Origin: Longispora albida DSM 44784
Lineage (GTDB): Bacteria; Actinomycetota; Actinomycetes; Mycobacteriales; Micromonosporaceae
NCBI RefSeq assembly: GCF_000379825.1
Contig: NZ_KB903814.1
Coordinates: forward strand, 372,001-436,000
Direction of reading: 5' to 3'
DNA: 64,000 nucleotides
In this document: piece by piece, positions 40,783 to 50,406 of the stretch
How positions within the stretch are numbered: position 1 is the stretch's first letter
How the letters are laid out: the number at the start of each line of letters is the position of its first letter
Made by a program: the position numbers and the translations under genes
Notes under the pieces: generated by a model
Told to the model about the DNA's origin: nothing
The model's database searches: none
Seen by the model: the letters and a program-made list of their open reading frames with translations, nothing else

Positions 40783-41883
40783 ATGAGGCTTGCGAGAACA
40801 GCAGGGGCGGCCGGCTTGGCGTGCGCGGTGCTGGCGATGGGTATCCCTGCGCCCGCGATGGCCGCCGACCGGGTGACGCTGGGTGATGTCCAGCGGGCGA
40901 TAGCGAACCTGGCGAAGATCGAGGGCGTGGTCGGGGCCATCGGGGAGGTGTACGTCGACGGCAAGCGGGCGGGCCACGGCTCGGCGGGGTCACGGCTGCT
41001 CGGCGGGCAGGGCGGGCGTATCCCGTCAGGCTCCCGGTACCGGATCGCGTCGCAGACCAAGATCATGGAGGCCACGGTCATCCTCCAGCTGGTCAGCGAG
41101 GGCAGGCTCGGGCTCGACGACCGGCTCAGCGACCTCCTGCCAGAAGTGGCCAAGCACGACTGGGTGGACCGATCATCGGAGATCACCGTGCGGATGCTGC
41201 TCCGGCACAGCTCGGGCATCCCGCAGTACACCGACAGCGGGCTGTTCGACACGTTCGACTTCACCACGTCCTACGCGCCGGTCGACCTGGTGAAAGCCTC
41301 CCGGACCGTGCCCCGCGAGGGCGAACCGGGCCAGGGGTACCGCTACTCCACCACCAACTACGTGCTGCTCGGCATGATCATCGAACGGGTGACCGGCAAC
41401 GACCGGGCCGAGGAGTTCGAGCGGCGGATCTTCGCCCCGCTCGGCATGGACCGCAGCTACCTGGTCACCAGGGTCTCCGACCTCATCAGGGGCCCGCACG
41501 GTCACGGCTACTTCCCCGACCCGGCCAGCGGGGGCCGGCCCCGCGACGTCGACCGGCTCAACGGCACCGTCAGCACCGAGGCGGCCATCTCCACCGCGCG
41601 CGACGTCAGCGCGTTCTTCCGGGCGTTCACCCAGGGCAAGCTGCTCTCGCCGGAACTCCAGCGGCAGGTACCGAAGCCGTTCCCGACCCTGTGCGGCGGG
41701 ACGGTGGCCGGCGTCGGCGGCAGCGCGCCCGGGATCAACTCCGTCACCTTCACCTCTGCCGACGGCCGGGTCCAGTTCGCGGTGGCCACCACCCTGAGCA
41801 TCGACAACATGCAGACCAGGCCGCTGTCCGAGGCCACGGAGAAAGCCGCCGAGTCCGTGCTCTGCCCAGGAAAGAGCAAGTAA
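40783..41883 (+). CDS. Secreted S12 serine hydrolase
   Basis: The 366-residue protein has a signal peptide (ARTAGAAGLACAVLAMG, cut after AMA near residue 27) and the S12 motif SQTK (S90, K93). The second motif reads YSTTNY (near 191), with Thr for the usual Asn, and LLRHSSGIPQY matches the family block after the first helix. A C-terminal HSG-like motif is replaced by GGSAPG, so its activity may differ from carboxypeptidases. Ribosome-binding site GGAGAGGA is 8-9 bases before the ATG. It shares a control region with the OmpR-type regulator, which suggests cell-envelope stress control. Confidence 0.88.
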   Translation: MRLARTAGAAGLACAVLAMGIPAPAMAADRVTLGDVQRAIANLAKIEGVVGAIGEVYVDGKRAGHGSAGSRLLGGQGGRIPSGSRYRIASQTKIMEATVILQLVSEGRLGLDDRLSDLLPEVAKHDWVDRSSEITVRMLLRHSSGIPQYTDSGLFDTFDFTTSYAPVDLVKASRTVPREGEPGQGYRYSTTNYVLLGMIIERVTGNDRAEEFERRIFAPLGMDRSYLVTRVSDLIRGPHGHGYFPDPASGGRPRDVDRLNGTVSTEAAISTARDVSAFFRAFTQGKLLSPELQRQVPKPFPTLCGGTVAGVGGSAPGINSVTFTSADGRVQFAVATTLSIDNMQTRPLSEATEKAAESVLCPGKSK

Positions 41884-41891
41884 CAGGGTGT

Positions 41892-41929
41892 ACTGGCGAG
41901 TCCCTGATGGACAGCCGGGACTCGCCAGT
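41892..41929. terminator. Perfect 13-bp stem-loop between convergent genes
   Basis: ACTGGCGAGTCCC at 41892-41904 pairs fully with GGGACTCGCCAGT at 41917-41929; the loop is 12 bases. It lies between the S12 hydrolase and the subtilisin-like gene and can serve both. Confidence 0.8.
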
Positions 41930-41938
41930 GCCGCCCCG

Positions 41939-44868
41939 CTATCCGACGGACAGGAACGTCACCGCGTCCTCGTTCCCGTACGTGATGACGCCCAGCCACC
42001 GCTTGCTGGTGTCGAGCCCGGTCCAGCTGGCCGTGAGGGTGACCGGTACTCCGCTGGTCACCGGCACGCCCGAGGTGACGGACGCGTTCGGCAGGTCATC
42101 GGGGCCGACCACGAAGTTCGCCAGGTTGTACGCTGCCGGGCCGCCGGGCGTGACGAACCCGTTGACGTACACGTCGTACGTGCCCTCCGCCGGGTCGAGC
42201 AGGCTCACCTGCTCGTCGGCCGCGCCCGAGGCGGACTCGCTGACCAGCTCGCCGTTGAGGTACACGTACAGGTCGAGGTCGGCGGTCGCGCTGGTGGCGT
42301 CGAGGGAGAAGCGCACAGCCCTCGCGCCGGCGGGCACGACGACCTGGTGGCGCTTCGTGTCAGCGTCCACGACCGGGTTGCCCGGGTCGAACGGGCCAGC
42401 GGTGACGCTGCCTGGCACCGGCGTCGCGCCGGTCAGCCCCTGCAGCGTTGTGCTCAGCGTGCCGGTGAAGCCCGGCGTGACCTGGAAGTCCCTGGAGCCG
42501 CTGGCGCTCGCCGCCGCGTGGACCTCGGCCGGGGCTGCGACCGCGACCGGCTGCAACGCGATCGGGCTGCGGACGGTGTGCGTCCCGTCCGTCCACGTGA
42601 GGGAGCCGGTGGACCAGGTGCCCAACGGGGCGTCTGTCCGCGTGAACATCACCGTGAACTCCTGCTCGGCCCCCGGCGCGAGCGTGAACTGGGACGGCGT
42701 GACGGTGATGTCGAAACCAGGAATGGAGGTCGAGGCCGTGTACGTCGCCGGCGCCGGGCCGACGTTCTTCACGCGCCGGGTCACGCTCTCCACGCCCGCC
42801 AGCTTGCCGATCGCGATCGACGCCTGGTTCAGGTTGGACGCGGTGATCGGCGGCAGGGTGTTGTACGGCGGGCTGAACGTGGCACCGAGCCCGACCAGGT
42901 AACCGCGGTACTCGCTGGCGGTCGCCGGGTACACGAGGCCGGGGTCGGCCGCGCTGTTCGGGACGACGAACCCGGCGCCCTGCGCGAACGGGTCGCTCGC
43001 GCTCGACACGGTGTCCCGCGCGCTCGTCATCATCGCCGACTTGATCTCCGACGGCAGCCAGCCGGGGTGCCGGGCCTTCAGCAGCGCGCCGATGCCCGCG
43101 ATGTGCGGGGACGACATCGACGTACCCGACATGAAGTCCCAGCCGCGACTGTGGTTGGACGGCGGGGCGACCGCGGCCACGACGTCGACGCCGGGTGCCG
43201 CGATGTCGGGCTTGAGGATGTCGCCGCCGGTCGTGGTCGACGGGCCGCGAGAGGAGAACGCCGCGATCTCGGGTACCTGGGGCGCGGCTGCGAGCTCTGC
43301 CGGGGTCAGCGGCACGAGCTTCGCGGTCGCGCTCGCGCCGGCGGTGGTGGCGTAGTCGAGGATCGGCTGCCGGGCGTTGTGGCTGACGTGCACCGAGGGG
43401 ATCGGGTGGTAGTCGCCGTTGAGCGAGTTCTCCGAGGTGTTCGTCAGGATCATGCCGACGCCGCCGGCCCGCCTGACCTCGAAGCTCTTGGCGATCCGGT
43501 CGACCGCGCCCCGGTCACACTGGACGATCTTCCCTGCCGTCTTGGCCGGGTCGAGCGAGTCGGGGAAGCACAGCGCGGCGTTGGTGTTGGCCACGTCGGG
43601 AAGCTTCACGCTCAGCGACGTGACGAGCGAGGTCGCGGTGGGCAACGGCGGAGTCGTCGAGACGCCGACGTACCGTGTCCCGTTGCCCAGTTCGACAGCC
43701 TGGAACGACCGGCGGAACGTGGCGGCGGCCACTGTGGTCACCCACGGCGCCGGATGGTCGAGCGTACTGCCCCCCGGACCGCTGTTGCCGGCCGAGTTCG
43801 CGACGTAGACGTTCGCGTTCGACGCGGCGCGGAACGCCTGGGCGACGGGGTCGAACACGTCCGACTCGGAGCCGCCGCCGATCGAGTAGTTGATCACGTC
43901 GACGCCGTCGAGCACCGCGTCGTTGACGGCCGCGACGCTGTCGGAGTTGAAGCAGCCGGGATCGACGCCCGGCTTGCCTTCCCAGCAGACCTTGTACGCC
44001 GCCACCTTCGCGCCCGGGGCCATGCCGGAGGCGGTACCGATAAGGGTGCCGTCGATGGTCGCGCTCGTGCCGTGGTTCCCGGCGGCCGTGGACGCGGTGT
44101 GCGAGCCGTGGCCGGAGCCGTCCCGGGCGGACAGGTAGTCGGCGTTCGCGACGTTGCGGCGGCCGAAGCCCTGGAGGTAGTACCGGGCACCGATCAGCTT
44201 GTCGTTGCACGTCCTGGCCGGGAACTGCTCGCCAGCCACGCAGGCGCCGTGCCAGCCCGCCGGTACGGAAATGCCGGTACCCCCGGCGAACGCCGTGCTC
44301 TCCGGCCAGATGCCACTGTCGATGACACCGACGACGACTCCGGCGCCCGCGCCGGCCGCCCCGCCGAGCTGCGACCAGATGCCACCGGCCTCGCCCAGCC
44401 CGAGGAACGCGGGCGAGAGGGTCGTCTCCGGCTTGACGAGCCGGTCTGCGGACAGGCGCACGCCGGGCTGCTGGGCGACGGCGCGGGCCTGCTTGCGGGT
44501 CAGGTACGCGACGACACTGTTGTTCGTGATCGTGAAGTCGTAGAGCTTCTCCGCGCCCACGCCGGACAACAGCGCGTCGTGCTTGCCGGTGAGGTGCTGC
44601 CGCCAGCGCTCTGGACCGCCTGGGAGTCAGGATCGATCTTCTTACCTGGCTGCGGCCGGGTCGCCGCGAACCCCTGCGCGTACCCGTCGTAGCTCGCGAC
44701 CGGCTCGTCGGCGAAGCTGATGATGTACCTGCCGTCCCCGAGCTTGGCCGCCTCGGCCGGATCGGCGCTCGCCGCGCCACCCGCCGCGACCAGGCCAGCC
44801 CCCAGCAGCGCGATCACGGCGGCGGCGGACAACGCGCGCCCGCCGGGGAGATGTTTGCTTGCCGGCAT
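41939..44868 (-). pseudogene. Subtilisin-like S8 protease with PA domain, interrupted by a frameshift
   Basis: The start at 44868 gives a signal peptide and an I9-type propeptide (GRYIISFADEPVASYDGYAQG). At about 44605-44613 the frame is lost: the propeptide continues (WRQHLTGKHDALL, YDFTITNNSVVAYL) only in the -1 frame, which then stays open to 41939. The second part holds the whole catalytic domain with Asp in GVIDSGIWPES, His in GSGHGSHTAS and Ser in SGTSMSSPH, a PA domain inserted between His and Ser, and C-terminal Fn3-like and pre-peptidase-type beta domains. All other features are intact, so a single missing base (real or from assembly) is the simplest reading. No slippery heptamer is visible. 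The family is secreted endopeptidases. Confidence 0.8.
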
Positions 44869-45251
44869 CCTCAGCCCTCGCAATCTCGCATGTGTGCCCG
44901 AAGTAGCCGGACATGACAGCCCATGCGCATTATGCACACCCTGCCGGGAACTTTGTCCCAGAACGCGGGGCTTGGCCAGGCCGGTGCCGGACATGACGGC
45001 CGCTCACCGTCCACACAGGACCATGGGTCGCTGGCTGGCCGGCGGAGACGCCGCAGTACGCCGGTGTCATTCACACGCAGATGACCAGAGTGTGAACATC
45101 CCGGTCCGCCGTTTCCAGACATTGTCTGGTTCTCCCCTGCCTTCGGATCGATCGCCGGCCCTACGCTGCCGCGACCAGGAACCGCCCGGACCCGCCGTGA
45201 GGCACCGTCCCGGCCGGCCACCTGCACCCCTCGAACCGAAGGAACCGCGAC
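44869..45251. promoter_or_regulatory. Divergent control region with spaced 16-bp direct repeats
   Basis: This 383-bp region lies between the two protease genes. GCCGGACATGACAGCC at 44906-44921 recurs with one difference at 44986-45001, exactly 80 bp downstream. No supported ORF lies here. Shared sites could coordinate the two secreted proteases. Confidence 0.45.
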
Positions 45252-46424
45252 ATGGGAAGAAGACCACGCAGCCGGCGTCTGCTCGCGATCGGCGCGAGTT
45301 CGATCGCCCTGGCGGCTGCCCTCGCCAGCGCGGCGACAGCACCAGCCACCGCAGCCCCGCCCACCGCGTCGATCGAGATCGCGACCGACACGGACGGCGA
45401 CTCGCTGCCGGACGCCTGGGAGACCAGCGGATACGACGCCAACGGTGACGGCGTTATCGACGTCGACCTGCCCGGCATGGGGGCGAGCCCCACCAAGAAG
45501 GACATCTTCGTCGAGATGGACTACATGAGCGGGCGCCTCGCGTCCGCCACGGCGCTCGACCGGATCGTGGCGGTGTTCGCCGCGGCCCCGGTCAGCAACC
45601 CGGACGGCACGACGGGCATCAGGCTGCACCTCGACGCGGGCTCGGCGCGCGGCGCCACGTACAACCTGGGTGGGGGCAACGAGGTCCCCTACGACAGCAA
45701 CCTGCAGCCCGCCGAGTCGCAGACCCTCAGCATCAAGTCCGCCCACTTCGACGCCGACCGCGCGGCGGTCTTCTACTACATGCTGTGGGCCGACGACTAC
45801 GACGGCAGTTGCAGCAGCGGCAACGCCTTCGCGATCCCGAACGACACGTTCATCGTGACGATGGGCCCGCGGTGCGACTGGACCGTCACGGAGGACATGA
45901 ACGTCGGCACGTTCATCCACGAACTCGGGCACAACCTCGGGCTGCGGCACGGCGGTGTGGACCACACCAACTACAAGCCCAACTACCTCAGCGTCATGAA
46001 CTACTTCTTCCAGTTCAACGGTGTACCCAAGGCGGCAGGCGGCGCGTACTTCGGCTACTCGGACTTCGCCCCGCCGGCCCTGAACGAGGGCAGCCTGCGC
46101 GAGGGACTCGGCCTCAACAGTACCGAGGCCGCCGCGTGGAAGACCAAGTGGAAGTGCCCGAACGGCACGACCCGCACGACCACCGGAACCGCGAACGGCG
46201 CCATCGACTGGAACTGCGACGGCGACACGACCGACACCGCGCGGACCGACGTCAACGACGACAACCGGATCAGGACCCTGACGGCGCAGGACAACTGGGC
46301 GTCGATCGTGTTCGGCGGCGGAAGTGTCGGCGGAGGCGGAGCGTCCAAGGGCGTGCGGACCGACGAGGGCCTGAGCGAGATGACCAAGCAGGACTGGCTG
46401 AACGCACACCGTCACGGGCACTAG
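45252..46424 (+). CDS. Secreted metzincin-type zinc metalloprotease
   Basis: The 390-residue protein has a signal peptide (cut near residue 35 after TAA), an EF-hand-like calcium loop region DTDGDSLPDAWETSG and DANGDGVIDVD at about 46-73, and the metzincin zinc site HELGHNLGLRH (H223, H227, H233 with E224) followed by the Met-turn SVMNY at 247-251. Several cysteines suggest disulfides, as expected for an exported enzyme. AAGGA 8 bases upstream supports the ATG at 45252. It is divergent from the subtilisin-like gene. The substrate is unknown, probably extracellular proteins. Confidence 0.9.
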   Translation: MGRRPRSRRLLAIGASSIALAAALASAATAPATAAPPTASIEIATDTDGDSLPDAWETSGYDANGDGVIDVDLPGMGASPTKKDIFVEMDYMSGRLASATALDRIVAVFAAAPVSNPDGTTGIRLHLDAGSARGATYNLGGGNEVPYDSNLQPAESQTLSIKSAHFDADRAAVFYYMLWADDYDGSCSSGNAFAIPNDTFIVTMGPRCDWTVTEDMNVGTFIHELGHNLGLRHGGVDHTNYKPNYLSVMNYFFQFNGVPKAAGGAYFGYSDFAPPALNEGSLREGLGLNSTEAAAWKTKWKCPNGTTRTTTGTANGAIDWNCDGDTTDTARTDVNDDNRIRTLTAQDNWASIVFGGGSVGGGGASKGVRTDEGLSEMTKQDWLNAHRHGH

Positions 46425-46441
46425 TCCCTGACCCTTCGGAA

Positions 46442-46480
46442 AGCCTGCCGCGGTTGCCTCATGGGCGGCCGCGGCAGGCT
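46442..46480 (+). terminator. Stem-loop after the metalloprotease gene
   Basis: AGCCTGCCGCGG at 46442-46453 pairs perfectly with CCGCGGCAGGCT at 46469-46480 over 12 bp with a 15-base loop, 18 bp after the stop. Confidence 0.75.
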
Positions 46481-46611
46481 CGTGCGCTGGTCACGTGGTT
46501 GACCGGGGCTCATCCGGGGCCTAGGGTCTCGATACCGGTTGCTCTGGTCTGGTTCCTGGGCACCGGCGGCGCCGCGGGGGGCGAGTTCATCATCGTGCCC
46601 CAAGGAGACCG

Positions 46612-47583
46612 ATGGCCTACCTGCTGGAAGCACTCGGCATCAGCGCCGTCGAGGACGCCGTCTACCGCGAACTGCTGCGGCAACGGCAGGCCAACGCCGC
46701 CACCCTCGCCACGGCACTGTCACTGCCGGCCGAGGACATGGCGGCGGCACTCGAAGCCCTGCTCGAGTACGGGCTCGCCAAGCGCGCGGCGTACGGCTGC
46801 CCTGACTACGCACCCGTCGACCCGGATCTCGCCGTCAACCAGCTCATCCAGCAACGCCGCCGCGAGCTGCACGACCTCCAGCTCAAACTCGACGACCTCA
46901 CCGCGGACCTCCGGCGCGCCGAGCCGCCCGGCGCCGGGAGCCCCGTCGAGGTCCTGCGCGGCCCGGACGCGATCTCCCGGACCCTCACCCTGCTGCCCAG
47001 CATCGCCCGGCACGAGATCCTCATGATCGACTCTGCGCCGTACCTGGGGCTCCGCCCGCTCCCCAACGACCCCGAGCTGAAGGCACTCCAGCGCGGGGTC
47101 GCTGTCCGGTGCGTCTACCACCCGTCGGCTATCGCGGAGCACGACGCGCGCGAGTTCATGCAGGAGTGCACCAGCGCCGGCGAGCAGGCACGCCTCCATC
47201 CCCACGCCGGCCCGAAGATGACGATCGCCGACCGGGAACTCGCGATCGTGCTCGCCTCCTCGGTGAATCCCGACCCGGAGGTACGGCTGCTGGTCCGGCC
47301 TTCTCCCCTGCTCGACGCGCTGGTCAGCACGTTCGAGAGCCTCTGGGAACGCTCAGCGCCGATCGAGTCGCCCGGCCAGATCGCCGACCTGCCCGAACGC
47401 GACCGGCAACTGCTGTCCATGCTGGCCGCCGGCATGAAGGACCGGACCATCGCCCGCACCCTCGGCGTCACCGAGCGCACCGTCGGCCGCCGCGTCACGG
47501 AACTCATGCAGCGACTCGACGCCGGGACACGGTTCCGGGCCGGAGTACGAGCGGTCCAGCAGGGCTGGATCCCCGCCGAGTGA
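46612..47583 (+). CDS. TrmB/LuxR-type transcriptional regulator
   Basis: The 323-residue protein joins an N-terminal winged helix of the TrmB kind (about 5-60, ISAVEDAVYRELLRQ), a coiled-coil-like helix (about 78-105), a central sensor-like domain and a C-terminal LuxR helix-turn-helix (about 262-310, LPERDRQLLSMLAAGMKDRTIARTLGV with recognition helix TERTVGRRVTELM). Such one-component regulators are abundant in actinomycetes and often lie next to secreted hydrolase genes. AAGGAG is 5 bases before the ATG. The upstream gene is a secreted protease, but a regulatory link is not shown. Confidence 0.85.
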   Translation: MAYLLEALGISAVEDAVYRELLRQRQANAATLATALSLPAEDMAAALEALLEYGLAKRAAYGCPDYAPVDPDLAVNQLIQQRRRELHDLQLKLDDLTADLRRAEPPGAGSPVEVLRGPDAISRTLTLLPSIARHEILMIDSAPYLGLRPLPNDPELKALQRGVAVRCVYHPSAIAEHDAREFMQECTSAGEQARLHPHAGPKMTIADRELAIVLASSVNPDPEVRLLVRPSPLLDALVSTFESLWERSAPIESPGQIADLPERDRQLLSMLAAGMKDRTIARTLGVTERTVGRRVTELMQRLDAGTRFRAGVRAVQQGWIPAE

Positions 47584-47645
47584 GCTGACCGTCACTGCTG
47601 CCCCAGCCGCAGGTTTGGCCCCGCGGGGTGTGGGTAGGGCCGTAG

Positions 47646-48344
47646 ATGACGTTCGCACCCCTGACCAGCCATGCCCGCCGCGCCTTCCGGAACCTGTGGC
47701 GGCCTCTCGCACTCGTCTCGGCAGCACTCGCTGTCGCCGTGCTCGTGCCGGCCTGGGGCGACAGCCGGTCCGGCCGGATCGCCGACAAGCTCCTGGCCGT
47801 CGGCGGAGCCCTCGTGTTCCTGATGACGGCCATGACCGCGACCTTCGCGATCGCCAGCCGGGTCCGCAGGCTGGCCGAGGTCGCCCTGGGTGGCGCGCAC
47901 GCCGGCGTACTGCGCCTGATCGTCGTCCTCACCGGCGGCCTGGTCACGCTGCTGACCACCCTCGGCCTGCTGTCCGTACCCATCGGGCAGCTCCTCCTCG
48001 GCGGCGCCCTCACCGGGGTCATCGTCGGCATCGCCGGCCAGCAGACCCTGGCGAACCTGTTCGCCGGCATCGTGCTGCTCGTCGCGCGCCCCTTCCGCGT
48101 CGGCCAGGTGGTACGCCTGTCCTCGGGTGCCCTGGGTGGCGACTTCGACGGCACAGTCACCGAGATCGGCCTCGCGTACGTCCGCCTCGAAGCCGAGCAG
48201 GGCACACTCGCCGTCCCCAACAGCCAGGTACTCAACGCCGTCGTCAGCCCGCAACCCGGGCCCAGCACCGCGCCCGGAGGAGCACTGTGGAGCCGGATCC
48301 GGCACTACCGCAGGAGCCCTCCACCAGCCGGCACGAGCCGCTAG
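47646..48344 (+). CDS. Small-conductance mechanosensitive channel (MscS family)
   Basis: The 232-residue protein has three or four membrane helices; the last is the pore helix block GALTGVIVGIAGQQTLANLFAG near residue 118, followed by the beta domain opening VLLVARPFRVGQVVRL and GTVTEIGLAYVRLE. The C-terminal cytoplasmic vestibule is cut short after the beta domain and ends with a basic tail, so it is a minimal MscS. It would release solutes on osmotic downshock. It begins 62 bp after the regulator gene on the same strand. Confidence 0.88.
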   Translation: MTFAPLTSHARRAFRNLWRPLALVSAALAVAVLVPAWGDSRSGRIADKLLAVGGALVFLMTAMTATFAIASRVRRLAEVALGGAHAGVLRLIVVLTGGLVTLLTTLGLLSVPIGQLLLGGALTGVIVGIAGQQTLANLFAGIVLLVARPFRVGQVVRLSSGALGGDFDGTVTEIGLAYVRLEAEQGTLAVPNSQVLNAVVSPQPGPSTAPGGALWSRIRHYRRSPPPAGTSR

Positions 48345-48382
48345 GTCCACGTGCCGACCTGAGCCGCAGCGGTAGACATCGA

Positions 48383-48402
48383 TAGCAAACCTTACTAACA
48401 AT
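48383..48402. promoter_or_regulatory. AT-rich element upstream of the chitinase gene
   Basis: TAGCAAACCTTACTAACAAT at 48383-48402 is a sharply AT-rich, partly symmetric block (TAGCAAA / TTACTAA) 49 bp before the chitinase start. Similar AAAC-TTACTAAC elements precede other secreted glycoside hydrolase genes of actinomycetes as I recall, but the binding protein is not known to me. Confidence 0.4.
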
Positions 48403-48450
48403 TACCCTCATGCAGAACCCTCCATCCCCCGTCCACCCCGAGGACACGCC

Positions 48451-49830
48451 ATGAGGCTCGCAGTGAGACCACCACGGTGGGCTGTCGCGCTCTTCGCCAG
48501 CCTCGCGATGACCCTGCTGACCGCCGTCGTCACCGCCCCCACCGGACAAGCCGGGGTACCGGCGGGCATCGCCGTGCCGTGTACCGCACCGCCCTGGGCA
48601 GAAGGCGTGCCATACACCGCCGGATCCAAGGTCACGTACCAGAAGCGGCTGTACGAGGCCCGGGTCGCGCACACCCCGCCACCCGGCGCCGGATGGAACC
48701 CGGTCGCCGCCGCGTCACTGTGGAAGGACCTGGGAGCGTGTGACGGCACGAGCAGCCCGTCACCCTCACCCTCCCAGTCGCAGTCGCCGTCCCCGTCGCC
48801 GAGCCCGTCCCCCTCGCAGTCACCATCCCCGTCCCCGTCCCCCACGGTCAGCCCGACCAGCTCGCCCGGTACTGACGTGTGCCCGGTGAAGCCCAGGCCT
48901 GCCGGGAAGGTGCTCCAGGGGTACTGGGAGAACTGGGACGGCGCGTCCAACGGCGTGCACCCGCCGTTCGGCTGGACACCGATCACGGATCCGCGGATCA
49001 GGCAGCACGGGTACAACGTCATCAACATGGCGTTCCCCGTGATCCGTTCCGACGGCACCGTCCTGTGGGAGGACGGCATGGACGCGACAGTGAAGGTCGC
49101 GACACCGGCCGAGATGTGCCAGGCGAAAGCCGCCGGGCTCACCATCCTCATGTCGATCGGCGGGGCCACGGCCGGCATCGATCTCAGCTCCAGCACGGTC
49201 GCTGACCGGTTCGTCGCCACGGTGGTGCCGATTCTCAAGCGGTACAACTTCGACGGGATCGACATCGACATCGAGACCGGCCTCACCGGCAGCGGCAACA
49301 TCAGCAGCCTGTCGCCCTCCCAGGCCAACCTGATCAGGATCATCGACGGGGTGCTCGCCCAGATGCCGTCCAGTTTCGGCCTGACGATGGCTCCAGAGAC
49401 GGCGTACGTGACCGGTGGCAGCGTCACCTACGGCTCGATCTGGGGCTCGTATCTGCCGATCATCAAGAAGTACGCCGACAACGGGCGGCTGTGGTGGCTG
49501 AACATGCAGTACTACAACGGCAGCATGTACGGCTGCGCCGGCGACTCCTACCAGGCCGGGACGGTGCAGGGCTTCACCAGGCAGACCGACTGCCTCAACC
49601 AGGGGCTCGTGATCCAGGGCGTCACGATCAAGGTGCCCTACGACAAGCAGGTTCCGGGGCTGCCCGCTCAGCCCGGGGCCGGCGGCGGCCACATGTCCAC
49701 ATCGCTCGTGTCGCAGGCGTGGAACACCTACAGCGGCGGGCTCAAGGGCCTGATGACCTGGTCGCTCAACTGGGACGGTTCCAAGAGCTGGTCCTTCGGC
49801 GACAACGTGAAGGCGCTCCAGGGCCGGTAG
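48451..49830 (+). CDS. Secreted GH18 chitinase with N-terminal chitin-binding module
   Basis: This 459-residue enzyme has a signal peptide (cut near residue 35), a carbohydrate-binding module of the CBM5/12 type (about 43-97: PYTAGSKVTYQKRLYEAR, PPPGAGWNP, WKDLGAC), a Ser/Pro repeat linker (about 99-140) and a GH18 catalytic barrel. The signature FDGIDIDIE at 267-275 gives the catalytic E275, and SIGG lies near 232. It hydrolyses chitin outside the cell. GAGGA upstream supports the ATG at 48451. The linker DNA is a low-complexity CCGTC-rich stretch. Confidence 0.95.
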   Translation: MRLAVRPPRWAVALFASLAMTLLTAVVTAPTGQAGVPAGIAVPCTAPPWAEGVPYTAGSKVTYQKRLYEARVAHTPPPGAGWNPVAAASLWKDLGACDGTSSPSPSPSQSQSPSPSPSPSPSQSPSPSPSPTVSPTSSPGTDVCPVKPRPAGKVLQGYWENWDGASNGVHPPFGWTPITDPRIRQHGYNVINMAFPVIRSDGTVLWEDGMDATVKVATPAEMCQAKAAGLTILMSIGGATAGIDLSSSTVADRFVATVVPILKRYNFDGIDIDIETGLTGSGNISSLSPSQANLIRIIDGVLAQMPSSFGLTMAPETAYVTGGSVTYGSIWGSYLPIIKKYADNGRLWWLNMQYYNGSMYGCAGDSYQAGTVQGFTRQTDCLNQGLVIQGVTIKVPYDKQVPGLPAQPGAGGGHMSTSLVSQAWNTYSGGLKGLMTWSLNWDGSKSWSFGDNVKALQGR

Positions 49831-49832
49831 TC

Positions 49833-49871
49833 GTGGCGGGTACCCGCAGCCTCCCAGCGGGTACCCGCCAC
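49833..49871 (+). terminator. Perfect 15-bp stem-loop after the chitinase gene
   Basis: GTGGCGGGTACCCGC at 49833-49847 pairs with its exact reverse complement at 49857-49871 across a 9-base loop, starting 2 bp after the stop. Confidence 0.8.
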
Positions 49872-49947
49872 CTGGTTCGTGCCGGAGCAGGTCAGTGGTG
49901 CTAGGTTCCGGGATGAGCGGTACGAACGGGGTGACCGGCGGAGCGGA

Positions 49948-50406
49948 ATGAGCGGCATGAGCGGCGCGAACAGCCTGAGCGACAACAGCGAGAACCCCAG
50001 GAATGGCAGCCCGTCCAGCGCCCTCTGCCCGTGCGGGCTCGGGGAGGCGTACGAGAACTGCTGCGGCCGGTTCCACACCGGACAGGCAGCGCCGACCGCC
50101 GAACTGCTCATGCGATCCCGGTACAGTGCCTTCGCCGTGCGGGACGAGGCTTACCTGCTGCGGTCGTGGCACTCGAGCACGCGGCCACGGCGCGTCGAGT
50201 TCGATCCGGGTACCGAGTGGATCCGGCTCATCGTCCTCGGCACCACGGGCGGAGCGCTGTTCGACGCTGAGGGCACCGTGGAGTTCCAGGCGCGGTACGT
50301 CGAGGACGGTCAGCGCAGCGTGCTCCGCGAGAACAGCCAGTTCGTGCGCGAGAACGGCCAGTGGGTGTACCTGGGCCCGGTCACGCGGGGAGCACCGGCA
50401 GCCTGA
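49948..50406 (+). CDS. YchJ family protein with SEC-C motif
   Basis: The 152-residue protein has an N-terminal SEC-C zinc motif CPCGLGEAYENCCG (near 27-40) followed by an NTF2-like domain with LLMRSRYSAFAVRDEAYLLRSW, the standard YchJ (UPF0225) build. The role of YchJ is unknown. The first ATG at 49948 has CGGAG four bases upstream; an ATG three codons later is also possible. The last 26 bp overlap the convergent kinase-like gene. Confidence 0.9.
   Translation: MSGMSGANSLSDNSENPRNGSPSSALCPCGLGEAYENCCGRFHTGQAAPTAELLMRSRYSAFAVRDEAYLLRSWHSSTRPRRVEFDPGTEWIRLIVLGTTGGALFDAEGTVEFQARYVEDGQRSVLRENSQFVRENGQWVYLGPVTRGAPAA

Noticed and set aside
48751-48850. Tandem CCGTC/TCGCAG-like repeats that could look like a CRISPR or satellite
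   Set aside because: They encode the Ser/Pro linker of the chitinase; repeat units are short and irregular and there are no spacers.
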